Shown one piece after another: positions 32,501 to 39,698 of a stretch of 39,698 nt of DNA (its first letter is position 1; each line of letters begins with the position of its first letter). Origin of the DNA: an uncultured Bacteroidales bacterium. GTDB lineage: Bacteria > Bacteroidota > Bacteroidia > Bacteroidales > Muribaculaceae. The translations under genes and the position numbers were made by a program. The notes below the pieces were generated by a model. That model searched no databases, was not told where the DNA came from, and saw nothing but the letters and a program-made list of their open reading frames with translations. The stretch lies in assembly GCA_905210435.1 (NCBI GenBank), contig CAJLWO010000021.1, positions 1 through 39,698 on the forward strand, given 5' to 3'.

Positions 32501-32553
32501 GCATCTATCCCAAACCTATTACTTTCACCCTCGGTCTGGTGGCTACATTCTAA
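29509..32553 (+). CDS. SusC/RagA-family TonB-dependent outer-membrane transporter
   Basis: A 1014-residue outer-membrane importer for oligosaccharides. Order of parts: signal peptide ending FPALAQ (about residue 29), a carboxypeptidase-regulatory-like domain (VTGTVVDYEGEPAIGASV, about 33-110), a plug domain with the family motif VVAIGYGTVKKSDATGSV and the strand AIYGSRASNGVIIVTTKKG, then a 22-strand-type barrel ending in an aromatic residue (LGLVATF). Codon use is strongly biased toward C-ending codons, suggesting high expression. It is first in an operon with the SusD-like gene 34 bp later. Substrate is not fixed by the sequence. Confidence 0.95.
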   Translation: MKNICFQMTRKAWLAIAMVLCLSFPALAQKTTVTGTVVDYEGEPAIGASVIAEGTSNGVATDFDGNFSIDVAPNAVLVVSYVGCETQRVPVDGRTHIDITLKSNAVVLNEVVAIGYGTVKKSDATGSVAVVKPDEIEAGLATSAQDMLVGATPGVVVSTTGNPSEGGTIRIRGGSSLSASNDPLIIVDGVPMDGNSVKGSSNALSLIAPENIESMTVLKDASATAIYGSRASNGVIIVTTKKGQAGKPQVNFSANLYIATPRKTVDMMDGNQFRSFVLKTYGEGSTQAGALGTANTNWQDEVLRTAVSSDYNLSVGGTVGILPYRVSIGYTSNHGIIRKTGMNRATASINLSPKFFDGLLQVNANIKGAYVRNNYEQGVLGGAVSFNPTLPVRCAEGNVFNNWTSYIGGGALAGPNTPGTDLNTIEALNPVSRSQDYDSKSDVYQSVGNLQLDLRMPFLRDLRANLNLGYDYSHGSVASYNYPFSPEAWKAGHRSPGVEAAVKDGYSTINYEKQRIYNLLLEFYLNYNKDFEAIKSSLDVTAGYSWQKFYNKGCNWSPVYAPGQEFDGYLYNPRVDYSKPYQLVSFFGRMQYGFMDKYLLTVTVRRDGSSRFSSDNRWGTFPSVALAWRLIDESFMEGTRSVLSDLKIRGTWGITGQQNLGDDFSRLFPYLPIYNAWTGSDNMGFNPVTGEYLPIYAPSSYNANLKWEETTTWNVGVDFGFLNNRISGSIDAYYRKTKDLLTSTTYAAGSNLGPDGPMNIGDLTNKGIEINLLTRPIVTKDFTWSSNINVAYNKNEITHLAQGKDIPTGDIGNSVNVQLQREGYAANSFFVYEQVYNPDGTPAEGVYVDRNGDGQITDQDKYMFHSPDPKWTANWQNTFNVKNWDFGISLRANFGNWVFNKTQQDNSFVSRTASLPLSNLMNDTYLFTSTKSTSLLVSDYWVQNASFVRCDNITAGYTFENLLNNALRLRLFAAVQNPFVITKYKGIDPEVFGGIDSGIYPKPITFTLGLVATF

Positions 32554-32587
32554 TATCTATTGTTAAATCAATTCATAAAACGATAAT

Positions 32588-34174
32588 ATGAAATTTTTCA
32601 AATATATAGCACTCGGCTCTATGGCTCTGTCGCTTGGCGTGGGCGCTTCATCATGTGTCGATGACCTTGATGTTACCCCCGACGACCCCAACAAGAAGAC
32701 CGAGCTTACTACTCCCGACGAGTGGTACGGCTACTTCTCGTCGCTCTACGGCAACCTTCGCTATGAAGGCGGCCTTACTCCCGCAGGAGTCGACGGCGGT
32801 GCCGGTACATGGATGCGCTGCCACTGGAACCTCCAGACCGTCACGGCCGACGAGGCAATAATTATTTCGAAATGGAACGACCCCGGTTACAACGACCTGA
32901 AGTTCAACACCTGGTTGACCGACAACACCTGGATGTTCATGGCATACCAGCGTGAGGCCACTTCGGCAAAACTTTGCTCGGAGTTCCTTTCGAAAGTTGA
33001 CGGCGCCAAGGCGTGCGGCGTAAGCGAAGATCTCATCGCCCAGATGAAGTCGGAGGCACGCGTGCTCCGCGCTTACTGCTATTACAATATGATCGACCTC
33101 TTCGGCAAAGGCCCCTGGATCACTACCCAGGCAGTCGGTGAAAACGCACCGGTGCTTGAGCGTCCCGAGCTTTTCGCTGCCGTTACCGCCGAACTTGAGG
33201 ATGTAATCAACAACGGCAACCTCGTGCCCAGTGCAAATCAGGAATACCTCCGTCTGTCGAAAGAGGCAGCCCGCATGCTTCTTGCCAAGCTGTACCTCAA
33301 CGCCGAGGTATACGCCGGCACCCCGATGTACGACAAGTGCGCCGAGCAGTGTAAGGAAATCGTCAAGACAGTCAACACTCTCGCTCCCGAGTACAAATAT
33401 CTCTTCTGCGCCTCCAACGACAAGTACGTCAATAAAGGCGGCGAAATCCTCTGGGCCATACCTCAGGATGCCAACCGCATGACTACATGGGGCGGCACAA
33501 CTTATCTCACAGCAGGAGCTTACTTCACCTCGGCGGGCGACGATGTGCTCAATCGTCTCGGCGCTCTCGGCCAGACCCCGTGGGAAGGTGTCAAGGTGCG
33601 TCCCGAGCTTCCGCAAGTGTTCGACAAGGATGGCTCGAACCGCGGTATCGACAGCCGTTATCTTTTCTATGAGGGAACGTACAATGAAGGCGTTGAGGAT
33701 CTCAACAACTATGACGCTACTTCCGACGGTTACATGTGTGTGAAATATACTTACACCCGTGAGGAGGACTATGAGAATACTGCAAACGTAGCTCTTACCA
33801 ACCAGGTTTGTGATGCAGACTATCCCTTGTTCCGTCTCGCCGACACATATCTGATGCTTGCAGAGTGCCAGTTCCGTGGCGTAAGCGATGCAGACCCCGG
33901 CTATACCTACTTCAACAAGGTGCGTGCCCGCGCAGGTCTTCTTCCCCTTACCCCCAACACTGCCGACCAGATTCTCAACGAGCGTCAGCGTGAGCTCTAC
34001 TGGGAAGGCCATCGCCGCAGCGACCTTATCCGTTTCGGCAAATACACCGGCAACGTATACAACTGGTCATGGAAGGGTGGCATCTACGAAGGCAAGTCGA
34101 TTGAGGCGTTCCGCAAAGTATTTGCAATCCCCTACCAGTACGTAAGCACTGTAGGCCAGAATGAAGGCTATTAA
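32588..34174 (+). CDS. SusD/RagB-family glycan-binding lipoprotein
   Basis: A 528-residue surface lipoprotein that forms the lid of the SusC transporter and binds glycan. Lipobox GVGASSC puts the lipidated cysteine at about residue 23. TPR-like helices typical of the family are visible (SEARVLRAYCYYNMIDLFG, KEAARMLLAKLYLNAEVY), as is the C-terminal signature ADTYLMLAECQFRG followed by LNERQRELYWEGHRRSDLIRFG. Complete and of usual length. Encoded 34 bp after the SusC-like gene and 55 bp before the SusE-like gene. Confidence 0.95.
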   Translation: MKFFKYIALGSMALSLGVGASSCVDDLDVTPDDPNKKTELTTPDEWYGYFSSLYGNLRYEGGLTPAGVDGGAGTWMRCHWNLQTVTADEAIIISKWNDPGYNDLKFNTWLTDNTWMFMAYQREATSAKLCSEFLSKVDGAKACGVSEDLIAQMKSEARVLRAYCYYNMIDLFGKGPWITTQAVGENAPVLERPELFAAVTAELEDVINNGNLVPSANQEYLRLSKEAARMLLAKLYLNAEVYAGTPMYDKCAEQCKEIVKTVNTLAPEYKYLFCASNDKYVNKGGEILWAIPQDANRMTTWGGTTYLTAGAYFTSAGDDVLNRLGALGQTPWEGVKVRPELPQVFDKDGSNRGIDSRYLFYEGTYNEGVEDLNNYDATSDGYMCVKYTYTREEDYENTANVALTNQVCDADYPLFRLADTYLMLAECQFRGVSDADPGYTYFNKVRARAGLLPLTPNTADQILNERQRELYWEGHRRSDLIRFGKYTGNVYNWSWKGGIYEGKSIEAFRKVFAIPYQYVSTVGQNEGY

Positions 34175-34229
34175 TCTGATGCCCGGCTTTTAACAAAAGT
34201 TTTTAATAACAATGTTGAAATTATCTCAA

Positions 34230-35471
34230 ATGAAAAAAATAACATTCCTGTTCGCCGCTTTGGCGTCGACAATGGCCTTCACAAGTTGCGATGAGTCGAA
34301 AGATGATCATCCCGTGCTTGAGCCCAACGAGGGAGTGATTGTGGAAAATTTCCTCAACACCCCCGAGATGAGCAATATGTCGGTGGAATTTGCCGCTGAC
34401 AACCAGGCCAACACAATACACATGACTTGCTCTCAGCCCTCATACGGCTACGCCGCAACCGTGCGATACAATGTAGAGGTGTCGTTTGACAAGGACTTCG
34501 CTACTCCTGTCGTTCCCGATGCCCCCGTATCGGCCACACTGAATACAGCATTCTATGACTGCTCGGAGATTAATCCCACGTATGGCGAACTCGCCTCAGC
34601 TATGTGCAACCTTCTCGGCATCAAGAACGATAAGGAAATCCCCACCGGATATCATGATCTGTATGCTCGCCTTGTCGCCAACATCGAAGTTGCCGGCGGT
34701 GCGGATCTCTATCCCAACACCACCTATCAGTCGAATGTCGTGAAGTTGACACGTGCCAACTGTACGTATCTCGCTATCATCGTTCCCGGCCAGCCCACCG
34801 GTATCTATCTGCGTGGCGGCATGAACAACTGGGGTAACGACGGCTGGCTTGAGTCGCATCCTGAATGGCAGTTCCTGACAACCGATGCAGCAGGCGTCTA
34901 CTATATCGCAGATGTGACAATACCTGCGGATACGGAATTCAAAGTTGCAGATGCAAACTGGACTACGATTAACTTCGGTGGTACTTGCGGTGAAGTGACG
35001 ACTCTCGAGGCCGGTAAACCTTTCGAATTGAATACTGATCCTGCCGACGGTGGTCCCGGCAACCTGAAATTCGATAAGAACTTCACAGGTAGCGTCACTC
35101 TTACCTTCAAGGCAGGCAAGTATACTATCCTCTTTGAATGCGACGAGCCTGATACCCCCGACCAGCCTTCGGGCATGTATATCCGTGGAGATATGAATGG
35201 ATGGGATACAAGCAATGAGTTCCTTACCACTGACTTCAAGAATAACTGGATTGTCAAGGGCATTACCATCAATGCAGGCGAAACATTCAAAATCGGCGAC
35301 GCAGGATGGAGCTCGGTAAATTTTGGTTCGAACGGCGAGGCTCTTGAAATAGGTGTTCCTTACGAGCTCGTGAAGGATGGCGGCAACATCGAGTGCCCCG
35401 CTTCCTTCTCCGGTGATATAAAGCTTCAGCTCAAGGGTGGCTCTTACAAGATTACCCTCGTTGCTCTCTAA
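34230..35471 (+). CDS. SusE/SusF-type surface glycan-binding lipoprotein
   Basis: A 413-residue lipoprotein with signal and lipobox MAFTSC (cysteine about residue 20), an N-terminal SusE-like Ig-type domain, and two similar carbohydrate-binding repeats: GIYLRGGMNNWGNDGW (about residue 190) and GMYIRGDMNGWDTSNEF (about residue 315), each followed by EFKVADANW / TFKIGDAGW. The repeats suggest starch- or glucan-binding modules like those of SusE/SusF, but the ligand is unproven. An ATG at 34212 would add six residues ahead of a better signal start at 34230. Third gene of the operon. Confidence 0.87.
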   Translation: MKKITFLFAALASTMAFTSCDESKDDHPVLEPNEGVIVENFLNTPEMSNMSVEFAADNQANTIHMTCSQPSYGYAATVRYNVEVSFDKDFATPVVPDAPVSATLNTAFYDCSEINPTYGELASAMCNLLGIKNDKEIPTGYHDLYARLVANIEVAGGADLYPNTTYQSNVVKLTRANCTYLAIIVPGQPTGIYLRGGMNNWGNDGWLESHPEWQFLTTDAAGVYYIADVTIPADTEFKVADANWTTINFGGTCGEVTTLEAGKPFELNTDPADGGPGNLKFDKNFTGSVTLTFKAGKYTILFECDEPDTPDQPSGMYIRGDMNGWDTSNEFLTTDFKNNWIVKGITINAGETFKIGDAGWSSVNFGSNGEALEIGVPYELVKDGGNIECPASFSGDIKLQLKGGSYKITLVAL

Positions 35472-35499
35472 GCAGCACCGCTAATTTAAGGAAACCCGG

Positions 35500-35599
35500 C
35501 TCTCCCTTCGGGGAGGGCGCGGATTCCGATAGAAGTCATTTAAACATTTCTTAAATGGCTTCAATCAAATTCTTCCCGAAGAAAAAGTTTAAATGACTT
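35500..35599. promoter_or_regulatory. Hairpins between the SusE- and SusF-like genes
   Basis: A GC-rich stem (GCTCTCCC-TTC-GGGGAGGGC, about 35500-35519) is followed by a perfect 13-bp inverted repeat AAGTCATTTAAAC / GTTTAAATGACTT (35533-35545 and 35587-35599). These lie in a 151-bp gap inside the operon and could be an attenuator, processing site or RNA-stability element that sets relative levels of the last gene. Confidence 0.45.
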
Positions 35600-35622
35600 T
35601 AATAAAATCAGATAAATATAAT

Positions 35623-37101
35623 ATGAAAAAATTAAGCATATTTTTGCTTGGCGCACTCGCATTCGCAGCCACTTCTTGCGAAGATGACCCCGATTTAAAT
35701 GCGCCTATTCAGTCAAACCCGCAAGGCCCGGTATACTCGGTCGAAGGTGTGACTGCAGAGTTGCCCTCTGAAACCAGCTTCGTCCTTAAGGACTGTGCTG
35801 ATGCCGGCCGCAACATACCTGTGGCCAACCTGCTCGTGACCGACTTCCCCGCAGGCAAGGAGCTTAATGTAGTGACCTATATGAGCAAGGATGAATCGTT
35901 CGCTTCTTCACGCGAGGTGCCTTGTTCTGTAGTTGATAACACGGTTTACATTACTCCCGACGACTTCCAGAATGCTTACGTGGCATGTATCAGCAAGGCT
36001 CCGTCGGCTAAGGATGTTTATCTCCGCTTCGCAGTCTATGCCGACAACTACCGTATCGGCAACGAGGACAGCTATCTCGGAGCATTCAAATTTAATGTGA
36101 CCCCGTTCCCGTCGGATCTCGTTATCGAGGATAACTACTATCTGCTCGGTACGGTCAACGGCTGGAGCGTTCCCACTGCTCTCAAGATGAACCACTCTGA
36201 CCTTAGCGGTTACGATGACCCGATCTTCACACTCGTTGTGGACATTACTCCCGATCAGGCTGCCGACGGCTGGTGGTGGAAGATTATCCCGCAGTCGACA
36301 TTCGAAGCCGGTAACTGGACTGACCTTGCCAACTCGGCTTACGGTCCCGAAGAAAACGGTAGCGAAGACCTTTCAGGCATGCTGATGGCATCGTCAATCA
36401 ATGCTGACGGTTCATACAAGGATGCTGGTGCAGGCTGTCTGTATGAGTTCGGAACTTACCTCCTCACCATCGACATGATCGAAGGTACTTACAACTTCCA
36501 GCTCGCTATTCCCCACCTCTATATCATGGGTGATGCAGCAGGATGGGACTGGAATTCTCCCCTCGTAGCCGAAATGCAGACCAGCGACTATATCAACTAT
36601 TATGCGTTCGCACGCCTGTCGGAAGGTGGCTACAAGTTCACTTCAGAGAAGGACTGGGCTGCTACTTTCAACCTCGGTGTTGACGGTACTCCCACCATCA
36701 CTGACCACAATGTTGAAGGCAAGCTGGCGAACGGCGGTAACAACAATGTTCTCCCCGACATCACCGGTCTCTACTGGAACCATGTGAACCTCCCCGCTCT
36801 TACATTCGACTCTTACTACATCGCAACTCTCGGTCTTATCGGCGACTGTACACCCGGCGGATGGGATGCAGAAACTGCTCTTACTCCTTCGGCCGACGGC
36901 CTGGTATGGGAGGCTGACGTAGAGTTCGGCGCAAGCGGTTCGTTCAAGATTCGTGCCAATAACGACTGGACGTTCAGTCTCGGCGGTGACATGAACAACC
37001 TCGGCTGGGACAACGCTCCCAACATGCCGACTCCCGGTGCAGGCAAAAAGCATGTTGTCCTCAACCTCACCACTTATCCCTATACTATTACCATCCAGTA
37101 A
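35623..37101 (+). CDS. SusF-like multi-domain glycan-binding lipoprotein
   Basis: A 492-residue lipoprotein with lipobox AFAATSC (cysteine about residue 19), an N-terminal Ig-like region and three SusE/F-type modules beginning near YYLLGTVNGWSVP, LYIMGDAAGWDWN and YYIATLGLIGDCTPGGWD. Aromatic residues that would stack on sugars are prominent (WWWKIIP, FKIRANNDWTF). It ends the operon and is followed 22 bp later by a strong terminator. The start at 35623 gives a proper signal peptide; an upstream ATG at 35593 would add ten polar residues. Glucan binding is inferred from the module type. Confidence 0.85.
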   Translation: MKKLSIFLLGALAFAATSCEDDPDLNAPIQSNPQGPVYSVEGVTAELPSETSFVLKDCADAGRNIPVANLLVTDFPAGKELNVVTYMSKDESFASSREVPCSVVDNTVYITPDDFQNAYVACISKAPSAKDVYLRFAVYADNYRIGNEDSYLGAFKFNVTPFPSDLVIEDNYYLLGTVNGWSVPTALKMNHSDLSGYDDPIFTLVVDITPDQAADGWWWKIIPQSTFEAGNWTDLANSAYGPEENGSEDLSGMLMASSINADGSYKDAGAGCLYEFGTYLLTIDMIEGTYNFQLAIPHLYIMGDAAGWDWNSPLVAEMQTSDYINYYAFARLSEGGYKFTSEKDWAATFNLGVDGTPTITDHNVEGKLANGGNNNVLPDITGLYWNHVNLPALTFDSYYIATLGLIGDCTPGGWDAETALTPSADGLVWEADVEFGASGSFKIRANNDWTFSLGGDMNNLGWDNAPNMPTPGAGKKHVVLNLTTYPYTITIQ

Positions 37102-37123
37102 TCAGTATAACAAACACAATATC

Positions 37124-37161
37124 GAGCGTGGACCCCGTCACGGGGCCCACGCTCCGTTTTT
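37124..37161 (+). terminator. Intrinsic terminator of the sus-type operon
   Basis: GAGCGTGG...CCACGCTC outer stem with CCCC/GGGG inner stem and a five-base loop, followed by CGTTTTT. One A/C mismatch. Located 22 bp after the last stop codon, so the downstream GH43 gene is a separate transcript. Confidence 0.85.
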
Positions 37162-37164
37162 ATC

Positions 37165-37565
37165 AACAAACGTACAAAAGGGCTTGACAAAAGCACAAAA
37201 AATAAAAAAATCCTGTTGTGTCGGGATATTTAAACAGGAGTACAATGGAACAGGAGATTAGAGGATGTCAGGAAAAGAGCGGAGATTAGAGAATGGGATT
37301 GTCGCAGTGTCTCGTCAAAAGTGTAGTCCAGTGAGGCATACTGATGTGATGGCATACAATGCTGTTTCCTTGAGGTGGCGAGGGTATCTCTAATGTGGTT
37401 CAAATAGTGGAGAGCCTTCGGCTCTCCGTTGACGAATTATTCCTTAAGTAAACAGCATTGTGTTGGCGCAATGGACCTCCTGTTCCCTTGTACTCCTGTT
37501 TGAAAAAACAGAATGTTTCAAACCCTGTTTTTCGTACATTTGTCAAGCCCTTTTGTTCTTTTGTT
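37165..37565. repeat. Large nested inverted repeat, possible MITE-like element or structured RNA
   Basis: Four pairs of arms nest inside one another: 37174-37191 with 37539-37556 (18 of 18 bp, ACAAAAGGGCTTGACAAA), 37232-37256 with 37477-37501 (24 of 25), 37356-37375 with 37442-37461 (18 of 20), and the central hairpin GGAGAGCC-TTC-GGCTCTCC at 37409-37427. The left side carries about 100 extra bases (37257-37355). No open reading frame is convincing. AAGTAAACAGCATTG from the third right arm recurs at 57-71, so the family is dispersed. Confidence 0.75.
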
Positions 37566-37658
37566 TAAATTTCGGTGAGAGCCGGGGTACGTGTGCGTCA
37601 ACTTTTGCGACGGTTGTTGCATCGGGGTATGGTGTTTTTTATTTAATTTGCAGGAGAT

Positions 37659-37843
37659 TAAGTAACTGTTCAAAATTATTTTAATATTATGGCGAGAGGA
37701 TTTTTCAGGCGATTTCCGGTGAGGAAGAAGGAGTGTAGCGAGCTACATGACTGATGACGAGATGGAAAGCGACGAAAAAGACTCCGACAGAATATTGAAA
37801 TAATGAGAACGGTTAATATAAAATAATTTTAAACAGTTACTTA
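37659..37843. mobile_element. 185-bp element with 25-bp terminal inverted repeats (MITE-like)
   Basis: Ends 37659-37683 and 37819-37843 match inversely at 24 of 25 positions. The interior is itself roughly palindromic around TGTAGC-GA-GCTACA (37734-37747), with TTTTTC-starting arms on both sides. It encodes no transposase. Similar short sequences flank it as TTTAATTTGCA (37642-37652) and TTTAAATTGCA (about 37847-37857), which could be a decayed target duplication. It directly precedes the GH43 start and so forms the 5' region of that gene. Confidence 0.6.
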
Positions 37844-37865
37844 TTATTTTAAATTGCAAAAGACC

Positions 37866-39500
37866 ATGGGAACACGATTATTTGCAGGGTACGGGGTTGT
37901 ATTTGCGGGGATTTTTATGGGTTTGGGTGGCGTAGGGGGATTGGAGGCCGCGGGCGCCAATCCGTATCTGCCGCTGTGGGAGTATATACCCGACGGGGAG
38001 CCGCATGTGTTTGAGGATCCTGACAATCCCGGGAGGGAGAGGGTGTATATCTACGGCTCGCACGACAGCCGCGTCACCGATTTCTGCGGGCGTGAGTTCG
38101 TGGTGTGGTCGGCGCCTGTCGACAGTCTCAACCGCTGGCGTTACGACGGGGTGATATTCTCGGCCGTGACCGACCGCGACGGTAACCGGCTCAATGACGA
38201 CGGCCTCGGCGATATTCTCTACGCTCCCGATGTGGCTGTCGTGAGAGATGAAGCGGGGGTGCCGACATACTACCTGTATCCCAACGACCAGCACGAGGGG
38301 CGGCAGGGGATGATAGCACGCAGTGCGCGCCCCGACGGGCCGTTTGAGGTGTGCAACTGGAGCGAGGATGACCCTAAACTGACCGATGGCGTGCTTCGTT
38401 TCGACCCGGCGGTGCTTGTCGACGATGACGGCCGCGTCTACGGCTACTGGGGATTTGAAGAGAGCTTTATGGCCGAGCTTGACCCGACGACGATGTGCAC
38501 GGTCAAGCCGGGCACGGAGGTGAAGGTGCGGGCTGTGCCGGGATTCTCGCAGGCGGACAGGGAACGGTTTTTCGAGGCTTCGTCGATAAGGAAGATTGAC
38601 GACAAGTATGTGCTGGTGTACAGCCGTTCGACGGCCGACGGTGATTTCGGTCTCGGTTCGAGCAACTATACGCTGGCGTACTGCTATTCGGACGGCCCTC
38701 TCGGTCCGTGGACCTACGGCGGCACGATAATTGACGGGCGCGGTCGCACGGTGCTACCCGACGGCACGGTGATATATACGGCGCATCCCAACGGCAACAC
38801 GCACGGCGGCCTGTGCCGCCTCGGCGACCAATGGTACATATTCTACCACCGTCAGTGCGGGCTCGACGAGTTCTCGCGCCAGGCGATGGTGGCGCCTGTG
38901 GAGGTGACGGTGGAGAAAGGCCCCGGGGGTGCTGTGCATATCAGCGAGGCGGAATATACGTCGGAGGGATTCGAGATAAACGGCCTCAATCCGCTGCGGA
39001 CATATCCGGCGGGTATTGCATGCCACTATACGGGAAAAAGCCCGGCAGTGGAGACGGGGTGGCCCCACAAGCGCTTTTACGGCGCGTATATCAGGCCGGG
39101 ACGCTATGACGGAGACCCTGCGGCGGCTCCGGAGGAGGTGAACCTGACGGTCAATCCGCTGGTGAACCTTACCGACGGGTCGGTGACAGGCTACAAGTAT
39201 TTCAATTTCGACCTGATGGAAAAGAGCAAACCGACGGAGTTCGTGATGGCGATGAAGCCGACGGGGACGGCGGGCGCAATCGAGGTGCTTGCCGGGGATA
39301 TATACGGCGAGCCGGTGGCGCTCGGGCGCATTGAGCTATCCGGGGCGGAGTGTGCTGTCGCCGAGCATGCTGTACAGGAGCTGCGTGTGCCGGTGGAAAA
39401 TCCGGGGCGGCTGTCGGGGAAGATGCCGCTGTGGCTGCGCGTCAGCGCCGAGGGGGATGCATCAGTGGGCGAGGTGTATTATTTCAGGTTCGAGCAGTAG
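37866..39500 (+). CDS. Family 43 glycoside hydrolase, secreted
   Basis: A 544-residue enzyme with an N-terminal signal peptide (about 1-29, cleaved near LEAAGA) and a five-bladed propeller typical of GH43 arabinanases, arabinofuranosidases and xylosidases. Likely catalytic residues: general base D51 in FEDPDNP, the pKa-modulating D122 in LYAPDV, and general acid E237 in FFEASSIRK. The C-terminal 170 residues form a beta-rich accessory domain (GYKYFNFDLMEK, VYYFRFEQ). A TTG at 37854 is less likely than the ATG. It is cut off from the sus-type operon by a terminator, so its substrate need not be that operon's glycan. Confidence 0.88.
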   Translation: MGTRLFAGYGVVFAGIFMGLGGVGGLEAAGANPYLPLWEYIPDGEPHVFEDPDNPGRERVYIYGSHDSRVTDFCGREFVVWSAPVDSLNRWRYDGVIFSAVTDRDGNRLNDDGLGDILYAPDVAVVRDEAGVPTYYLYPNDQHEGRQGMIARSARPDGPFEVCNWSEDDPKLTDGVLRFDPAVLVDDDGRVYGYWGFEESFMAELDPTTMCTVKPGTEVKVRAVPGFSQADRERFFEASSIRKIDDKYVLVYSRSTADGDFGLGSSNYTLAYCYSDGPLGPWTYGGTIIDGRGRTVLPDGTVIYTAHPNGNTHGGLCRLGDQWYIFYHRQCGLDEFSRQAMVAPVEVTVEKGPGGAVHISEAEYTSEGFEINGLNPLRTYPAGIACHYTGKSPAVETGWPHKRFYGAYIRPGRYDGDPAAAPEEVNLTVNPLVNLTDGSVTGYKYFNFDLMEKSKPTEFVMAMKPTGTAGAIEVLAGDIYGEPVALGRIELSGAECAVAEHAVQELRVPVENPGRLSGKMPLWLRVSAEGDASVGEVYYFRFEQ

Positions 39501-39521
39501 GGCGGTCGGTAAGGTCTTTTG

Positions 39522-39593
39522 ATCGGACAAGTCAGACAAGTCAGACAAGTCAGACAAGTCAGACAAGTCGGACAAGTCTGACTTGACTGACTT
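39522..39593. repeat. GTCNGACNN nonamer array, eight units
   Basis: Eight 9-bp units in register: ATCGGACAA, four GTCAGACAA, GTCGGACAA, GTCTGACTT and GACTGACTT. The change of spacer from AA to TT makes the right end the inverse of the left (CAAGTCTGACTTG), so it can fold. It starts 22 bp after the GH43 stop. Third copy of the array family at 26446 and 27492. Confidence 0.85.
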
Positions 39594-39650
39594 GGGCCGG
39601 GGTGGTCACGGCTCTTTCATTTAAGACAAAAATAGAGACATAGCCCCCCC

Positions 39651-39682
39651 TTACCCGGTTCATTGTGAATCGGGTAATTTTT
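39651..39682 (+). terminator. Probable intrinsic terminator after the GH43 gene
   Basis: TTACCCGGTTCA-TTG-TGAATCGGGTAA, 11 of 12 paired bases, followed by TTTTT. It lies about 150 bp beyond the GH43 stop, after the nonamer array. It could alternatively serve a gene beyond the window. Confidence 0.65.
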
Positions 39683-39698
39683 ATGATTTTGTATGTCA

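Noticed and set aside
32651..34012. 453-residue open frame on the minus strand
   Set aside because: Fully antisense to the SusD-like gene, which has a signal peptide and family motifs; the reverse frame is open because of the strong codon bias of that gene and shows no domain.
39350..39586. 78-residue open frame ending in Thr-Ser-Gln repeats
   Set aside because: It overlaps the GH43 gene in another frame and its tail is just the translated 9-bp array; there is no start signal or homology.

Overview
The window reads as a chromosomal segment of a gut Bacteroidales bacterium, most likely Muribaculaceae or a close relative. This is inferred from a SusC/SusD/SusE/SusF outer-membrane glycan-uptake cluster followed by a family 43 glycosidase, many start sites preceded by the Bacteroidetes -7 box TAnnTTTG instead of a Shine-Dalgarno sequence, and an UvrD/RecB-like helicase-nuclease, DUF2400 protein and SUI1 factor of the kinds seen in that phylum. 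No rRNA, tRNA, transposase or CRISPR array was recognised.

Layout. 120-4643 (minus): polyprenyl diphosphate synthase, an unknown multi-pass membrane protein and a PMCA-type P-type ATPase. 4759-10890 (plus): a visibly AT-richer four-gene block, DUF6088/AbiEi-like antitoxin, AbiEii-like nucleotidyltransferase, a DUF262 protein with a C-terminal HNH/DUF1524 part, and a second larger DUF262 protein without it. The genes overlap or lie 2 and 7 bp apart, behind a palindrome that contains the only promoter seen; this is the best candidate for an undescribed (probably anti-phage) system. 11055-15471 (minus): lipoprotein, SUI1 factor, RecB/AddA-like helicase-nuclease. 15551-18716 (plus): small membrane protein and DNA polymerase I whose proofreading domain looks inactive. 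18721-19390: a four-helix-bundle (S23-type) gene wrapped in heptamer repeats. 19379-21306: DUF2400 protein and a second AbiE-like pair (DUF6922 plus nucleotidyltransferase). 21497-23116: a periplasmic-TPR/membrane/HTH regulator. 23141-24329: a DUF3800 gene bracketed by a perfect 59-bp direct repeat that duplicates the promoter of the next operon, plus a possible antisense small RNA. 24407-25572: mtnN-luxS, which recycle S-adenosylhomocysteine and make the AI-2 precursor. 25754-28803: AlbA_2 regulator, miaA, pepT, separated by dense repeat arrays. 29509-37101: the sus-type operon, closed by a strong terminator. 37866-39500: the GH43 enzyme, a separate unit preceded by two stacked palindromic elements.

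The most striking non-coding theme is the intergenic repeats: (i) 7-bp arrays (ATTAGTA / ATTCATA types) that sit exactly at gene ends and supply the stop codons of four genes; (ii) 9-bp arrays built from a 7-bp near-palindrome plus a 2-bp spacer (GTCNGACNN at three places, CTCNGAGNN at one); (iii) small CGCGGTT...AACCGCG hairpins; (iv) two MITE-like or RNA-forming palindromic elements at 37165-37565 and 37659-37843. Functional roles for these are inference only.
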